DNA of 64,000 nt. It comes from Nostoc sp. UHCC 0302. GTDB taxonomy: Bacteria; Cyanobacteriota; Cyanobacteriia; Cyanobacteriales; Nostocaceae. Below the pieces are notes generated by a model that saw only the letters and a program-made list of their open reading frames with translations, had not been told where the DNA came from and did not search any database. The DNA lies in NCBI RefSeq assembly GCF_038096175.1, contig NZ_CP151099.1, positions 7,480,001 through 7,544,000 on the forward strand, written 5' to 3'. Position numbers and translations under genes: made by a program. Shown one piece after another: positions 55,550 to 64,000 of the stretch; the stretch's first letter is position 1; the number at the start of each line of letters is the position of its first letter.

Positions 55550-56389
55550 TCAAACCTGCCACACTCTTGGTATACAATTACCACGATTCAAAAAAGAAAC
55601 TCGTAGCAACTGCCAAATATCAGTAAACCAGTTTCTCACCTCAGTTGTGGAATAACCGCGATATCGACATAAAAGTCCATGCGGTAAACGAGTAACACCT
55701 ATTTCTCCAGTATCATCTCCCAATTTTCGTATTTTTTCCAATATTTCCGATGAAACAGCACTTCCAACCCAAATTAGACTACCTACTATTGGTTTTCCAG
55801 ACAAGCCGTGAGGACTGTGAAAAATGTCTTCGCTACCCGCTAACCATTGCCGATCAATCCACAAGGGAACACCTTGCCGCCAAATTTCAGTGTGCGATCG
55901 CCATTCTCCTAAGTAAAATTTCTCTCCTCTGGCACTGCGACCAAATCGGGTAATTTCCCAGCCTAAAAAGCTGGCTCCGGTTGCTAATTCTACACGTAAA
56001 TCTTGCCGATAAATCGCGCCATTAAATAATATTGTTTCTTGAGGTAGCCATTCTAAACAAGCACCAGCATCAACTTGCATTTGAATGGATTGTTTAGCTT
56101 GCAAGCCATTACTACGGTATATTTTACTAGCGGCTGCTGTAGTAATTAAGGCTTGAGTATTGGGTTGGAGGTGAAAATTACTAGATAGGCGATCGCCTCC
56201 TACAACTCCCCCAGCAGTGTGTAAAATTACGCTATGACAGACCTTTTGCCCTTCTGGATAAAACGGGCGTTGCACCTTCAGTGGTGCTTGCTGGTGATTA
56301 TAAATTAACTGGGTTGTACCTTGGCGATCAGCATAGACTAAGTTGAGTTTGCCATGCCAACCTTCTGCGGTTTGTGAGTTACAAGTCAT
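55550..56389 (-). CDS. ureD: Urease accessory protein UreD
   Basis: 279 residues. [26 protein letters not shown] (typical [10 protein letters not shown] motif), [24 protein letters not shown] and the GRSARGE loop are characteristic. UreD binds the apo-urease with UreF and UreG and allows nickel insertion and lysine carbamylation. First gene of the operon; ureA begins 20 bp after its stop codon. Confidence 0.95.
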   Translation of the reverse strand: MTCNSQTAEGWHGKLNLVYADRQGTTQLIYNHQQAPLKVQRPFYPEGQKVCHSVILHTAGGVVGGDRLSSNFHLQPNTQALITTAAASKIYRSNGLQAKQSIQMQVDAGACLEWLPQETILFNGAIYRQDLRVELATGASFLGWEITRFGRSARGEKFYLGEWRSHTEIWRQGVPLWIDRQWLAGSEDIFHSPHGLSGKPIVGSLIWVGSAVSSEILEKIRKLGDDTGEIGVTRLPHGLLCRYRGYSTTEVRNWFTDIWQLLRVSFLNRGNCIPRVWQV

Positions 56390-56563
56390 TTATAAATTAA
56401 ACATTATTTTTTTGCTAACTTAACTAATGCATAATAATCTCACGCCAAGTCGCAAAGACGCAAAGAAAAAGTTTTGATATTTGAAGAGAAAATAGTGCGA
56501 TCGCTTAAGTTTAGAAAAGCGATACGATAAAAATGGAAGTAAACGTAATAACCGCTGACAAAA

Positions 56564-56794
56564 ATGGAAAGATTACTAAATATCCAAATTGAGAAATTAC
56601 CAGAGGGCGTTTATTTAGCAACATCTGATGAACTTCAAGGTTTAGTTGCTCAAGGACGGACAGTTGCTGAAACTTTAGAAATTGCCCGCGATGTAGCGCG
56701 AAAGTTACTAGAAGCACAGTCTCAGGAAGAGGAAACAGATTATTTGCAACCAATAGCAGAGCAGTTTAACTATCCTTTAGTTATAAGCCAGTAG
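56564..56794 (+). CDS. HicB-family antitoxin
   Basis: 76 residues. A single HicB partial-RNase-H fold domain: LNIQIEKLPEGVYLATSDELQGLVAQGRTVAETLEIARDVARKLLEA (in pieces), followed by an acidic tail. It lacks a C-terminal DNA-binding domain, as in other short HicBs. The HicA gene directly follows (8-bp gap) but is mutated. The order hicB-hicA is the less usual one seen in many cyanobacteria. Confidence 0.85.
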   Translation: MERLLNIQIEKLPEGVYLATSDELQGLVAQGRTVAETLEIARDVARKLLEAQSQEEETDYLQPIAEQFNYPLVISQ

Positions 56795-56801
56795 TAAATT
56801 T

Positions 56802-57029
56802 ATGGGGCGGTTAGCTGGATTTAGCTATAGACAGATTATCAAAATTTTGAAAACATTTGACTTCGTTTTTTATCGTCAAGCCGCAGGAAGTAACAAAATC
56901 TAGTTTAATCCTGAAACTAATCGTTATACTACTATTCCTAATCATTCTGGTGATATGCCACAGAGAGCATTACCTGCAATTTTAAGACAAGCAGGGATTG
57001 AGCCAAATGAGTTTCTAGAACGCTCTTAA
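56802..57029 (+). pseudogene. HicA toxin gene with in-frame TAG
   Basis: 76-codon frame. MGRLAGFSYRQIIKILKTF, then RQAAGSNKI, TAG (56901-56903), then FNPETNRYTTIPNHSGDMP and RQAGIEPNEFLERS to the TAA at 57027. HicA normally reads GSHxxW at this point: here the catalytic His is Asn (GSN) and Trp (TGG) is TAG. The mRNA interferase is therefore inactive twice over. The frame is otherwise intact. Confidence 0.85.
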
Positions 57030-57146
57030 AAATTAAGATTCCTAAGAGCAAAAAAGGGGTAATTAATAGTTGTTTACTGCATTTATCATCTGTTAAGACC
57101 TTTTAAAAACGGTTTAGAAAATTTTTGCATCGTTCACAGTTCGCAT

Positions 57147-57186
57147 AAAAAAACAGCCGCCTCCACATGGGAAGCAGCTGTTTTTT
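57147..57186 (-). terminator. Rho-independent terminator of groEL
   Basis: On the minus strand, A-rich 5' arm and CAGCTGC ... GCGGCTG stem with a TTCCCATGTGGAG loop, followed by T7 (57153-57147). It lies 23 bp past the groEL stop codon. Confidence 0.8.
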
Positions 57187-57208
57187 ACAAACTAGTAACT
57201 ACAGAGTA

Positions 57209-58849
<1,641 letters not shown>

Positions 58850-58995
58850 CTAAATTTGAGGAGTGAGTTAAGTTAATTTTTTCTTGAATTGGGGATTGGG
58901 CATTGGGGAGCCATTCTTGTGGGCGGCTCCGCCGACTTGAAAGAACTGGCGTCATTGGTAATTGTTTTGAACCATTCCCTATTCCCTATTTCCCA

Positions 58996-59307
58996 TTAGA
59001 CGACGACTGCTAAAATGTCTTTTTCAGAGAGCAGTACATATTCTTCGGTTCCGAGCTTGATATCAGTGCCAGCGTACTTAGAGTACAGCACCTTATCACC
59101 GACTTTAATTTCCAATTCTTGACGGCTACCGTCGTCATTACGCTTGCCAGGGCCAAGGGCGACTACTTCCCCTACTTGGGGCTTTTCCTTGGCGGTGTCG
59201 GGCAAATACAGACCACCTGCGGTCTTTTCTTCAGAGGCGCTCACTTTCACGAAAACGCGATCGCCTAAAGGTTTAACTGTAGAAACGCTTAGAGATACAG
59301 CTGCCAT
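58996..59307 (-). CDS. groES: Co-chaperonin GroES
   Basis: 103 residues: [26 protein letters not shown] with the mobile loop, then [10 protein letters not shown] and [19 protein letters not shown]. Heptameric lid of GroEL. First gene of the groESL operon, 16 bp downstream of the CIRCE element. Confidence 0.98.
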   Translation of the reverse strand: MAAVSLSVSTVKPLGDRVFVKVSASEEKTAGGLYLPDTAKEKPQVGEVVALGPGKRNDDGSRQELEIKVGDKVLYSKYAGTDIKLGTEEYVLLSEKDILAVVV

Positions 59308-59323
59308 ATAAATTTCTCCAGAG

Positions 59324-59350
59324 TTAGCACTCTCAACTCCTGAGTGCTAA
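59324..59350. promoter_or_regulatory. CIRCE operator
   Basis: TTAGCACTC (59324-59332), nine bases, GAGTGCTAA (59342-59350): a perfect match to the consensus of the HrcA-binding CIRCE element. It lies just upstream of groES and represses it until heat shock. Confidence 0.97.
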
Positions 59351-59549
59351 TTTACCGAACAGCGACGTGCAATAGCAATGATTTCTTGAGTACGGGTTCC
59401 CGAACTATAGGAGCGCAAGATTACTTAAGTATAAATACTTAATTATTCGAGATTTTCAGGTTCCGTTCCATAAGTTACGAATATTTTTATATGGTTTCAG
59501 AGGGACTGGGGACTAGGGACTGGTGGCTGGGACAGAGTTTTCCCAATCT

Positions 59550-59591
59550 CCAGTAGCCAATCCCCAGTAGCCAATGCCCAGTACCTAATCC
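59550..59591. repeat. Three tandem 14-bp repeats
   Basis: CCAGTAGCCAATCC (59550-59563), CCAGTAGCCAATGC (59564-59577) and CCAGTACCTAATCC (59578-59591), in tandem, in the 350-bp gap between the groES promoter and the ferredoxin-like gene. These are STRR-type cyanobacterial repeats. Nothing else is recognisable in this gap except CIRCE. Confidence 0.7.
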
Positions 59592-59665
59592 CTGATCCCG
59601 TTCTCAGTCAACTTTATTTGCAAAGCTTGGAAATTGTTATAGAACTGTAATCAGGGAGCCGCTCA

Positions 59666-60139
59666 ATGAGTAACAATCTAGTGATCCAGTCCAGCCATCA
59701 AATCCCCAAAACTACTAAATCCCCAGAACATAAAGCCCTAAGTAATTGTGTAAAAACTCTAGGACTGGCTAAAATTCAGCGACATATTTTCATCTGTGCT
59801 GACCAGACGGTTGCTAACTGCTGCTCAAAACAAGCTAGTCTGGAGTCTTGGGAATACTTAAAAAAGCGGCTTAGAGAGCTAAAACTTGACCAGCCGCAAG
59901 ACAGTCGTCCCATTTACGTCTTTAGAACCAAAGCCAATTGCTTGCGAGTTTGTTGTTCTGGCCCCATAATGGTGGTTTATCCGGATGGGGTCTGGTATCG
60001 CCAAGCAAAGCCAGAAGTTATTGAGCGGATCATCCAAGAACACTTAATAGGCAATAAGGTGGTAGAAGAATATGCATTTTTAAGCCATCCTTTGCCAGAA
60101 ACTTATCCAGTTTCTTGTGAACATCTCGTAGAAGCTTAA
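59666..60139 (+). CDS. (2Fe-2S) ferredoxin-domain (thioredoxin-like) protein
   Basis: 157 residues. The C-terminal ~120 are a thioredoxin-like [2Fe-2S] ferredoxin: [14 protein letters not shown] (Cys44, Cys52/53), then [25 protein letters not shown] (Cys92, Cys96/97), the cluster spacing of this family, and VERIIQEHL-type helix. Such proteins resemble the NuoE or Shethna-type ferredoxins. Electron partner unknown. Soluble. Single gene. Confidence 0.88.
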   Translation: MSNNLVIQSSHQIPKTTKSPEHKALSNCVKTLGLAKIQRHIFICADQTVANCCSKQASLESWEYLKKRLRELKLDQPQDSRPIYVFRTKANCLRVCCSGPIMVVYPDGVWYRQAKPEVIERIIQEHLIGNKVVEEYAFLSHPLPETYPVSCEHLVEA

Positions 60140-60473
60140 CATCCGAAGGATATAGTATGGCAGTAAGCTTTAAGAAAGCGCGGGTTGGTTTTGAGGTAGG
60201 GTCATCTTAAGCCAAAACTTACTTGTGAATCAGAAGGATTATTATTTAATCAGTGTTTTTTAGCCCGCCCCTTTCAAAGCGATATATAATAGCGCATTAT
60301 AGATACTACTGCTATACGTATCCTTGCTGAACTTTTTTCATTAGGCTACTTGTATCTTAAAAGCGCTTAGCACTTTTGAGAATTCAAGATAGCAAAGGAA
60401 AAAGTTAAGTTAAGTGAAAAAAAAGACAAAGTCTCAAAGAATCCACCATAGAGGATAACTATTAAAGACCTTG
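60140..60473. other. Intergenic region upstream of response regulator
   Basis: About 330 bp holding the response regulator promoter. GAGGATAACT precedes its start. I see no repeats or ORF. Confidence 0.35.
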
Positions 60474-61151
60474 ATGGATCGAAGCGCGACAAGTGCCACT
60501 GCTATGAAAGAACCCAGCATGAAAGATCACAAACGACTTCTATTGATTGATGATGACCCTAACCTCATCTTGCTGGTGAAGGATTACTTAGAATTCCGGG
60601 GATATGAAGTTATCACCGCGGAAAATGGACGAGAAGCTCTGGAAATTTTAGAACACGATGTTCCAGACATGATCATCTGCGACGTGATGATGCCGGAAAT
60701 GGACGGATATACTTTTGTAGAACAAGTCCGGCAAAACGAGCGTACCAGCTGGATTCCCGTTCTCTTCCTTTCAGCTAAAGGACAAAGCGCAGACCGAGTT
60801 AAGGGTCTGAATAAAGGTGCTGATGTATATATGGTCAAGCCCTTTGAGCCAGAAGAACTCGTAGCGCAAGTAGAATCCTCACTGAAACAAACTATCCGTT
60901 GGAAAGAACACCAAGCAAAAGGAGGAGAAAACGGTTCCCGCATCCAGGTTCCCTTCGATGTGCAGTTAACCCCAACCGAACTGAAAGTAGTACAGTTTGT
61001 AGCCAGGGGTTTGGCTAACCGGGAAATTGCTGAAGAATTAAATGTTAGTCAGCGCACCGTTGAAAGCCATGTGTCCAATATGTTGGGCAAAACCAATCTC
61101 CATAACCGCACTGAACTAGCGCGGTGGGCGATTGAAAATCAAATGGCTTAA
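60474..61151 (+). CDS. NarL/LuxR-type response regulator (Ycf29-like)
   Basis: 225 residues from ATG 60474; later ATGs (before KDHKRLLLIDDD) are possible starts. Receiver domain with acidic pocket LLIDDDP, phospho-acceptor Asp70 (IICDVMMPEMDGY) and Lys in MVKPFEPEEL. C-terminal LuxR HTH: LTPTELKVVQFVARGLANREIA, then EELNVSQRTVESHVSNMLGK. It resembles the chloroplast/cyanobacterial Ycf29 group. No kinase nearby. Confidence 0.9.
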   Translation: MDRSATSATAMKEPSMKDHKRLLLIDDDPNLILLVKDYLEFRGYEVITAENGREALEILEHDVPDMIICDVMMPEMDGYTFVEQVRQNERTSWIPVLFLSAKGQSADRVKGLNKGADVYMVKPFEPEELVAQVESSLKQTIRWKEHQAKGGENGSRIQVPFDVQLTPTELKVVQFVARGLANREIAEELNVSQRTVESHVSNMLGKTNLHNRTELARWAIENQMA

Positions 61152-61213
61152 ATCCAGTTAGGAGTTAAAAGTTAAGAGTTATAAATTTTTTAACTCCTAA
61201 CTTTTAACTAAAT

Positions 61214-61522
61214 CTACCACCCATCTTCTTCAGGAGTCGATTGGTGCAAAACTTCTAAATCCAATTCATCCAGGTAGGTTAAGGCACTTTCAATCTGGGA
61301 TGTTGTCCCTCGTAACTCCAGATCGAAACAACTGTATTCTGGCACGTTTACGCTTACCCGAACGGCAGCAATAATGACTGTGACACCGTAGTGAGAAACC
61401 AGTCGTGAAATCACTGGTTCCTCATGTAGTTCTTGGGGAATGCGAACCTGGATGTGGGTTTGGGTGCGTCTATTATCTCCAATATCAGTGGTAGATTTTA
61501 CCTGTTTGCTGGGAATTGCCAT
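61214..61522 (-). CDS. NIL-domain protein
   Basis: 102 residues. Residues about 22-95 are a NIL (ferredoxin-like) domain: THIQVRIPQELHEEPVISRLVSHYGVTVIIAAVRVSV, DLELRGTTSQIESALTYLDEL (in pieces). NIL domains occur in ABC methionine importers and ferredoxin-linked proteins as regulatory ligand-binding modules. Stand-alone here; function unknown. Confidence 0.82.
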   Translation of the reverse strand: MAIPSKQVKSTTDIGDNRRTQTHIQVRIPQELHEEPVISRLVSHYGVTVIIAAVRVSVNVPEYSCFDLELRGTTSQIESALTYLDELDLEVLHQSTPEEDGW

Positions 61523-61760
61523 TATTGCTTCCTATTCAACTTCTTTGATGAGGGTTGTATTTAGCACAATTGCTTTTAACACTAGTGTCACTCATCTCAA
61601 GTAGGCAAGCGGTAACAAATAATTCATAATTCGTCATCCATTATTGGCATTCCGTGATGATGAATTATGACTCACCAACTATTAAGTTACTTTATAGCAA
61701 TCTCTAATTTAGAATTCATCAGGTGTATTGCAATACGCCTCATCTCATATGAGCTTCCTT

Positions 61761-61798
61761 TATCGAACAGAATTCTGACGCCTGAATTCTGTTCGATA
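61761..61798. terminator. Hairpin downstream of asnS
   Basis: Perfect 15-bp arms TATCGAACAGAATTC (61761-61775) and inverse (61784-61798), 8-nt loop, 18 bp past the asnS stop codon. T-rich sequence follows on the plus strand only. Confidence 0.45.
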
Positions 61799-61816
61799 AT
61801 AGATTTTTATTGAATC

Positions 61817-63208
61817 CTAAAACTCCGCATTTTGCGGTGTACGCGGGAACGGAATCACATCACGAATATTTCCCATACCCGTTATAAATTGCACAAGTCG
61901 TTCAAAACCTAACCCAAAACCAGCGTGGGGAACAGTTCCAAAACGGCGTAAATCGAGATACCACCACAAATCCTCGGGCTTCATCCCTTGCGCCAAGACG
62001 CGGCGTTCTAGTACTTCTAAGCGTTCTTCCCGCTGAGAACCGCCAATAATTTCCCCAATCTTAGGCGCAAGAACATCCATTGCCCGGACGGTTTTTTCAT
62101 CATCGCTTAAGCGCATATAAAATGCTTTGATTTGCGCTGGGTAATCTGTGACGATCGCAGGTTTTTTGAAAAGTTCTTCAGCTAAGTAACGCTCGTGTTC
62201 TGATTGTAAATCTAAACCCCAACTTACAGGATATTCAAACTTGACATCGGCTTTTTCGAGGATTTTGATAGCTTCTGTGTAAGTTAAGCGCTCAAACTGA
62301 TTATTAATAATATTTTCGGCTGTTGCTAACACAGAATTATCAATGCGCTGATTGAAAAATTCCATGTCTTCTGGGCAAGTTTCCAACACATATTTAAAAA
62401 TGTGTTTGAGAAACGCCTCTGCTAAATCCATATCGCCTTCTAGGTCACAAAAAGCCATTTCTGGCTCAACCATCCAAAATTCTGCTAGGTGGCGGGAGGT
62501 GTTGGAATTTTCTGCACGGAAGGTAGGCCCAAAGGTGTAGACGTTACTAAACGCCATCGCCATTACTTCCGCTTCCAACTGACCGCTAACTGTTAAATAT
62601 GTGGGTTTACCAAAAAAGTCTTGAGTGTAATCTACTGCTTGGTTTTCTGTGCGGGGAATATCTTTAAGATTCAGACTAGTAACGCTGAAAAGTTCACCCG
62701 CGCCTTCACAGTCGCTAGCTGTGATAATTGGCGTGTGTACCCACAAAAAGCCTCTTTCTTGGAAGAATTGGTGAATCGCAGTAGAACAGGCATTTCTAAC
62801 GCGGAAAACTGCACCAAAAGAATTAGTGCGCGATCGCAAATGTCCAATTGTACGCAAAAATTCAAAGGAATGGCGTTTCTTTTGCAGCGGGTATGTGTCG
62901 GGATCAGCTTCACCGTAGACTTTCACTGCTTCTGCTTTCAACTCAATTCGCTGTCCTTTGCCTAGAGAAGCCACCAGCACCCCTGTGGCTTCGACAGCTG
63001 CACCTGTATTCAGTTTTTTCAAGATAGCTTCGTAATCTGGCAAATCCTGATTGATCACGACTTGCAAATTAGCTAGTGATGAGCCGTCATTGACTTCAAT
63101 AAAAGCAAACCCTTTAGACTCGCGCTTTGTCCGCACCCAGCCTTGAATTTGGAGGGACTCATCAGGTTGACCACTTCGCAATATTTCTGCAATCCGTCGA
63201 TTTACCAT
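61817..63208 (-). CDS. asnS: Asparaginyl-tRNA synthetase
   Basis: 463 residues. The OB-fold anticodon-binding domain (15-110, [24 protein letters not shown] in parts) and class II core: motif 2 [21 protein letters not shown] and motif 3 [12 protein letters not shown]. It charges tRNA-Asn with asparagine. Full family length. Directly upstream by 2 bp lies a small unknown gene on the same strand. Confidence 0.97.
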   Translation of the reverse strand: MVNRRIAEILRSGQPDESLQIQGWVRTKRESKGFAFIEVNDGSSLANLQVVINQDLPDYEAILKKLNTGAAVEATGVLVASLGKGQRIELKAEAVKVYGEADPDTYPLQKKRHSFEFLRTIGHLRSRTNSFGAVFRVRNACSTAIHQFFQERGFLWVHTPIITASDCEGAGELFSVTSLNLKDIPRTENQAVDYTQDFFGKPTYLTVSGQLEAEVMAMAFSNVYTFGPTFRAENSNTSRHLAEFWMVEPEMAFCDLEGDMDLAEAFLKHIFKYVLETCPEDMEFFNQRIDNSVLATAENIINNQFERLTYTEAIKILEKADVKFEYPVSWGLDLQSEHERYLAEELFKKPAIVTDYPAQIKAFYMRLSDDEKTVRAMDVLAPKIGEIIGGSQREERLEVLERRVLAQGMKPEDLWWYLDLRRFGTVPHAGFGLGFERLVQFITGMGNIRDVIPFPRTPQNAEF

Positions 63209-63210
63209 AT

Positions 63211-63573
63211 TTACCCAGCACAGGACTTTAATATCCAGCCTATGATAACGCCCATTCCACCAAAGCGGACGGCTTGCCAGAAAGGTTTTTTTAGGCTACC
63301 CCAAGAAAATAACTGGCTTTCTAAGTTTAGTTCTAGCACTTCTAGCTGCTGTTTGATTTGCCGTAACTCTGCTTTGATTTCTGGCGTCTGATACTTATTT
63401 TGATTCAGCCTGTTAAGGCGCTGTTGCAATTCTGCTTTTGAAAAGCGATCGCGTTGCACTTGAACATAACGTTCTTTCAAGGATAGGAGCGATCGCTCTA
63501 CTTCTTCCAGTTCTTGTTCAAAATCTGGTTCCTGATTTCCCTGTGGTGGCTGCGATTGTTTAGGCGGCTTCAT
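63211..63573 (-). CDS. Conserved small protein with coiled coil and C-terminal membrane helix
   Basis: 120 residues. Residues about 17-85 are a charged coiled coil ([56 protein letters not shown]), followed by [17 protein letters not shown] and a short membrane helix [14 protein letters not shown] at the end. A tail-anchored-like cyanobacterial protein of unknown role, upstream of asnS on the same strand. Confidence 0.7.
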   Translation of the reverse strand: MKPPKQSQPPQGNQEPDFEQELEEVERSLLSLKERYVQVQRDRFSKAELQQRLNRLNQNKYQTPEIKAELRQIKQQLEVLELNLESQLFSWGSLKKPFWQAVRFGGMGVIIGWILKSCAG

Positions 63574-63617
63574 TTACAAGTAGTAAAGTAGAAGTAAATG
63601 CAAATGTGCCAATAGTT

Positions 63618-63896
63618 ATGTCTCAATCTACCCAGCTGCCTAAAACTAGCCAACTGAATGAATTTAGTACTCTGGAACTAGCCCAAGCCCTGATGGAAAG
63701 GCTAACCATCTCTCCTAACGATTGGCATCGCCTCAAGTCTAACCGCAATTCTCGCGCGAGTGAGCAAGTTGCTGCCGCTGTTGTGTTTCTCCTCAAGAAT
63801 CAGCCACAAGAAGCTCAAGCAAGATTAGAACAGGCTGTTGGTTGGTTAGATCGATCTATTTCTGCCCCACCCTGTCCGTCTCACGGAAAAAGTTAA
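63618..63896 (+). CDS. DUF6439-like small conserved protein
   Basis: 92 residues from ATG 63618. ELAQALMERLTISPNDWHRLKSNRNSRASEQVAAAVVFLL, then EAQARLEQAVGWLDRSISAPPCPSHG (seen in parts), a pattern that I recall as the DUF6439 family of cyanobacteria and plastids. Helical, soluble. Function unknown. The last 100 bp of the window beyond it hold no gene. Confidence 0.75.
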   Translation: MSQSTQLPKTSQLNEFSTLELAQALMERLTISPNDWHRLKSNRNSRASEQVAAAVVFLLKNQPQEAQARLEQAVGWLDRSISAPPCPSHGKS

Positions 63897-64000
63897 TAAT
63901 TAGGAATGAGGAGTTAAGAATTTAAAACTCATGACTCCTCACTTCTAAATCATAACTAGCTTACCGTCGCAGAGATAGGCGGGGGCGATTTTCTAATTGT

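Noticed and set aside
32-56903. Reassignment of TAA/TAG to an amino acid, suggested by several in-frame stops
   Set aside because: Nearly all intact genes here end with TAA or TAG and show family-typical lengths, so the code is standard; the affected genes are dispensable.

Overview
The window is a chromosomal segment from a filamentous, heterocyst-type cyanobacterium of the Nostoc/Anabaena group. This rests on the many HIP1 palindromes (GCGATCGC), a CrtR-type carotenoid hydroxylase, the satellite carboxysome shell pair ccmK3/ccmK4, a HetZ-related protein, a Mo-nitrogenase C-terminal-domain protein, a CYP110-like P450, and dispersed Nostoc-style palindromic and heptameric repeats. The species call is inference; no rRNA is present.

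Layout. 0-6.5 kb: a decayed HigA-like antitoxin, a MITE-like element, a hexapeptide acetyltransferase, a P450, a ParA/coiled-coil pair (a candidate McdA/McdB carboxysome-positioning pair), a hydrolase, and ccmK3-ccmK4. 7-20 kb: a HetZ-related protein, a PilB/GspE-like protein without its ATPase, a CRP-family regulator, an M61 peptidase, pyruvate kinase, crtR, a membrane-anchored unknown, nadA, a metallophosphoesterase and tRNA-Ser(UGA). 20.3-26 kb is an accessory patch directly after the tRNA: an IS630-type element inside a four-helix-bundle gene, a HTH-NACHT protein with a divergent mini-ORF, an orphan ribbon-helix-helix antitoxin, a small XRE regulator and an orphan gene behind spaced repeats. 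26-39.6 kb is core: an S1-domain protein, dienelactone hydrolase, GntR regulator, hydrolase, tig-clpP-clpX, and asd-dapA-rnj (lysine/diaminopimelate synthesis with RNase J). 39.6-49.6 kb: a second esterase-like hydrolase, a decayed nucleotidyltransferase, ArsR plus SRPBCC pair, Mo_nitro_C protein, a catalytically dead (YN-type) orthocaspase, rpmF, a YedY-like molybdoenzyme, aldehyde dehydrogenase and a REC-histidine kinase. 49.6-53 kb is a second accessory patch with a second NACHT/mini-ORF module, here carrying an in-frame nonsense codon, and small antitoxin fragments. 53-64 kb: ureDABC, a HicB with a dead HicA, groES-groEL under a perfect CIRCE operator, a ferredoxin-like protein, a response regulator, NIL-domain protein, asnS and two small conserved proteins.

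Most interesting. Two paralogous loci about 26 kb apart each hold a HTH-NACHT gene divergent from a roughly 70-residue ORF. The intergenic regions are conserved between the copies: four or five TGACTTA-like heptamers at an exact 10-bp period, then a hairpin that overlaps the mini-ORF's ribosome-binding site. The NACHT N-terminal, NTPase and C-terminal parts are conserved, while the segment between them diverges, as expected of a sensor. I infer a two-gene, possibly anti-phage, NACHT module whose small protein and operator array are the new parts. Decay is concentrated in toxin-antitoxin and defence-like genes: HigA-like, HicA and NACHT-2 each have a single in-frame stop, and a nucleotidyltransferase is broken.
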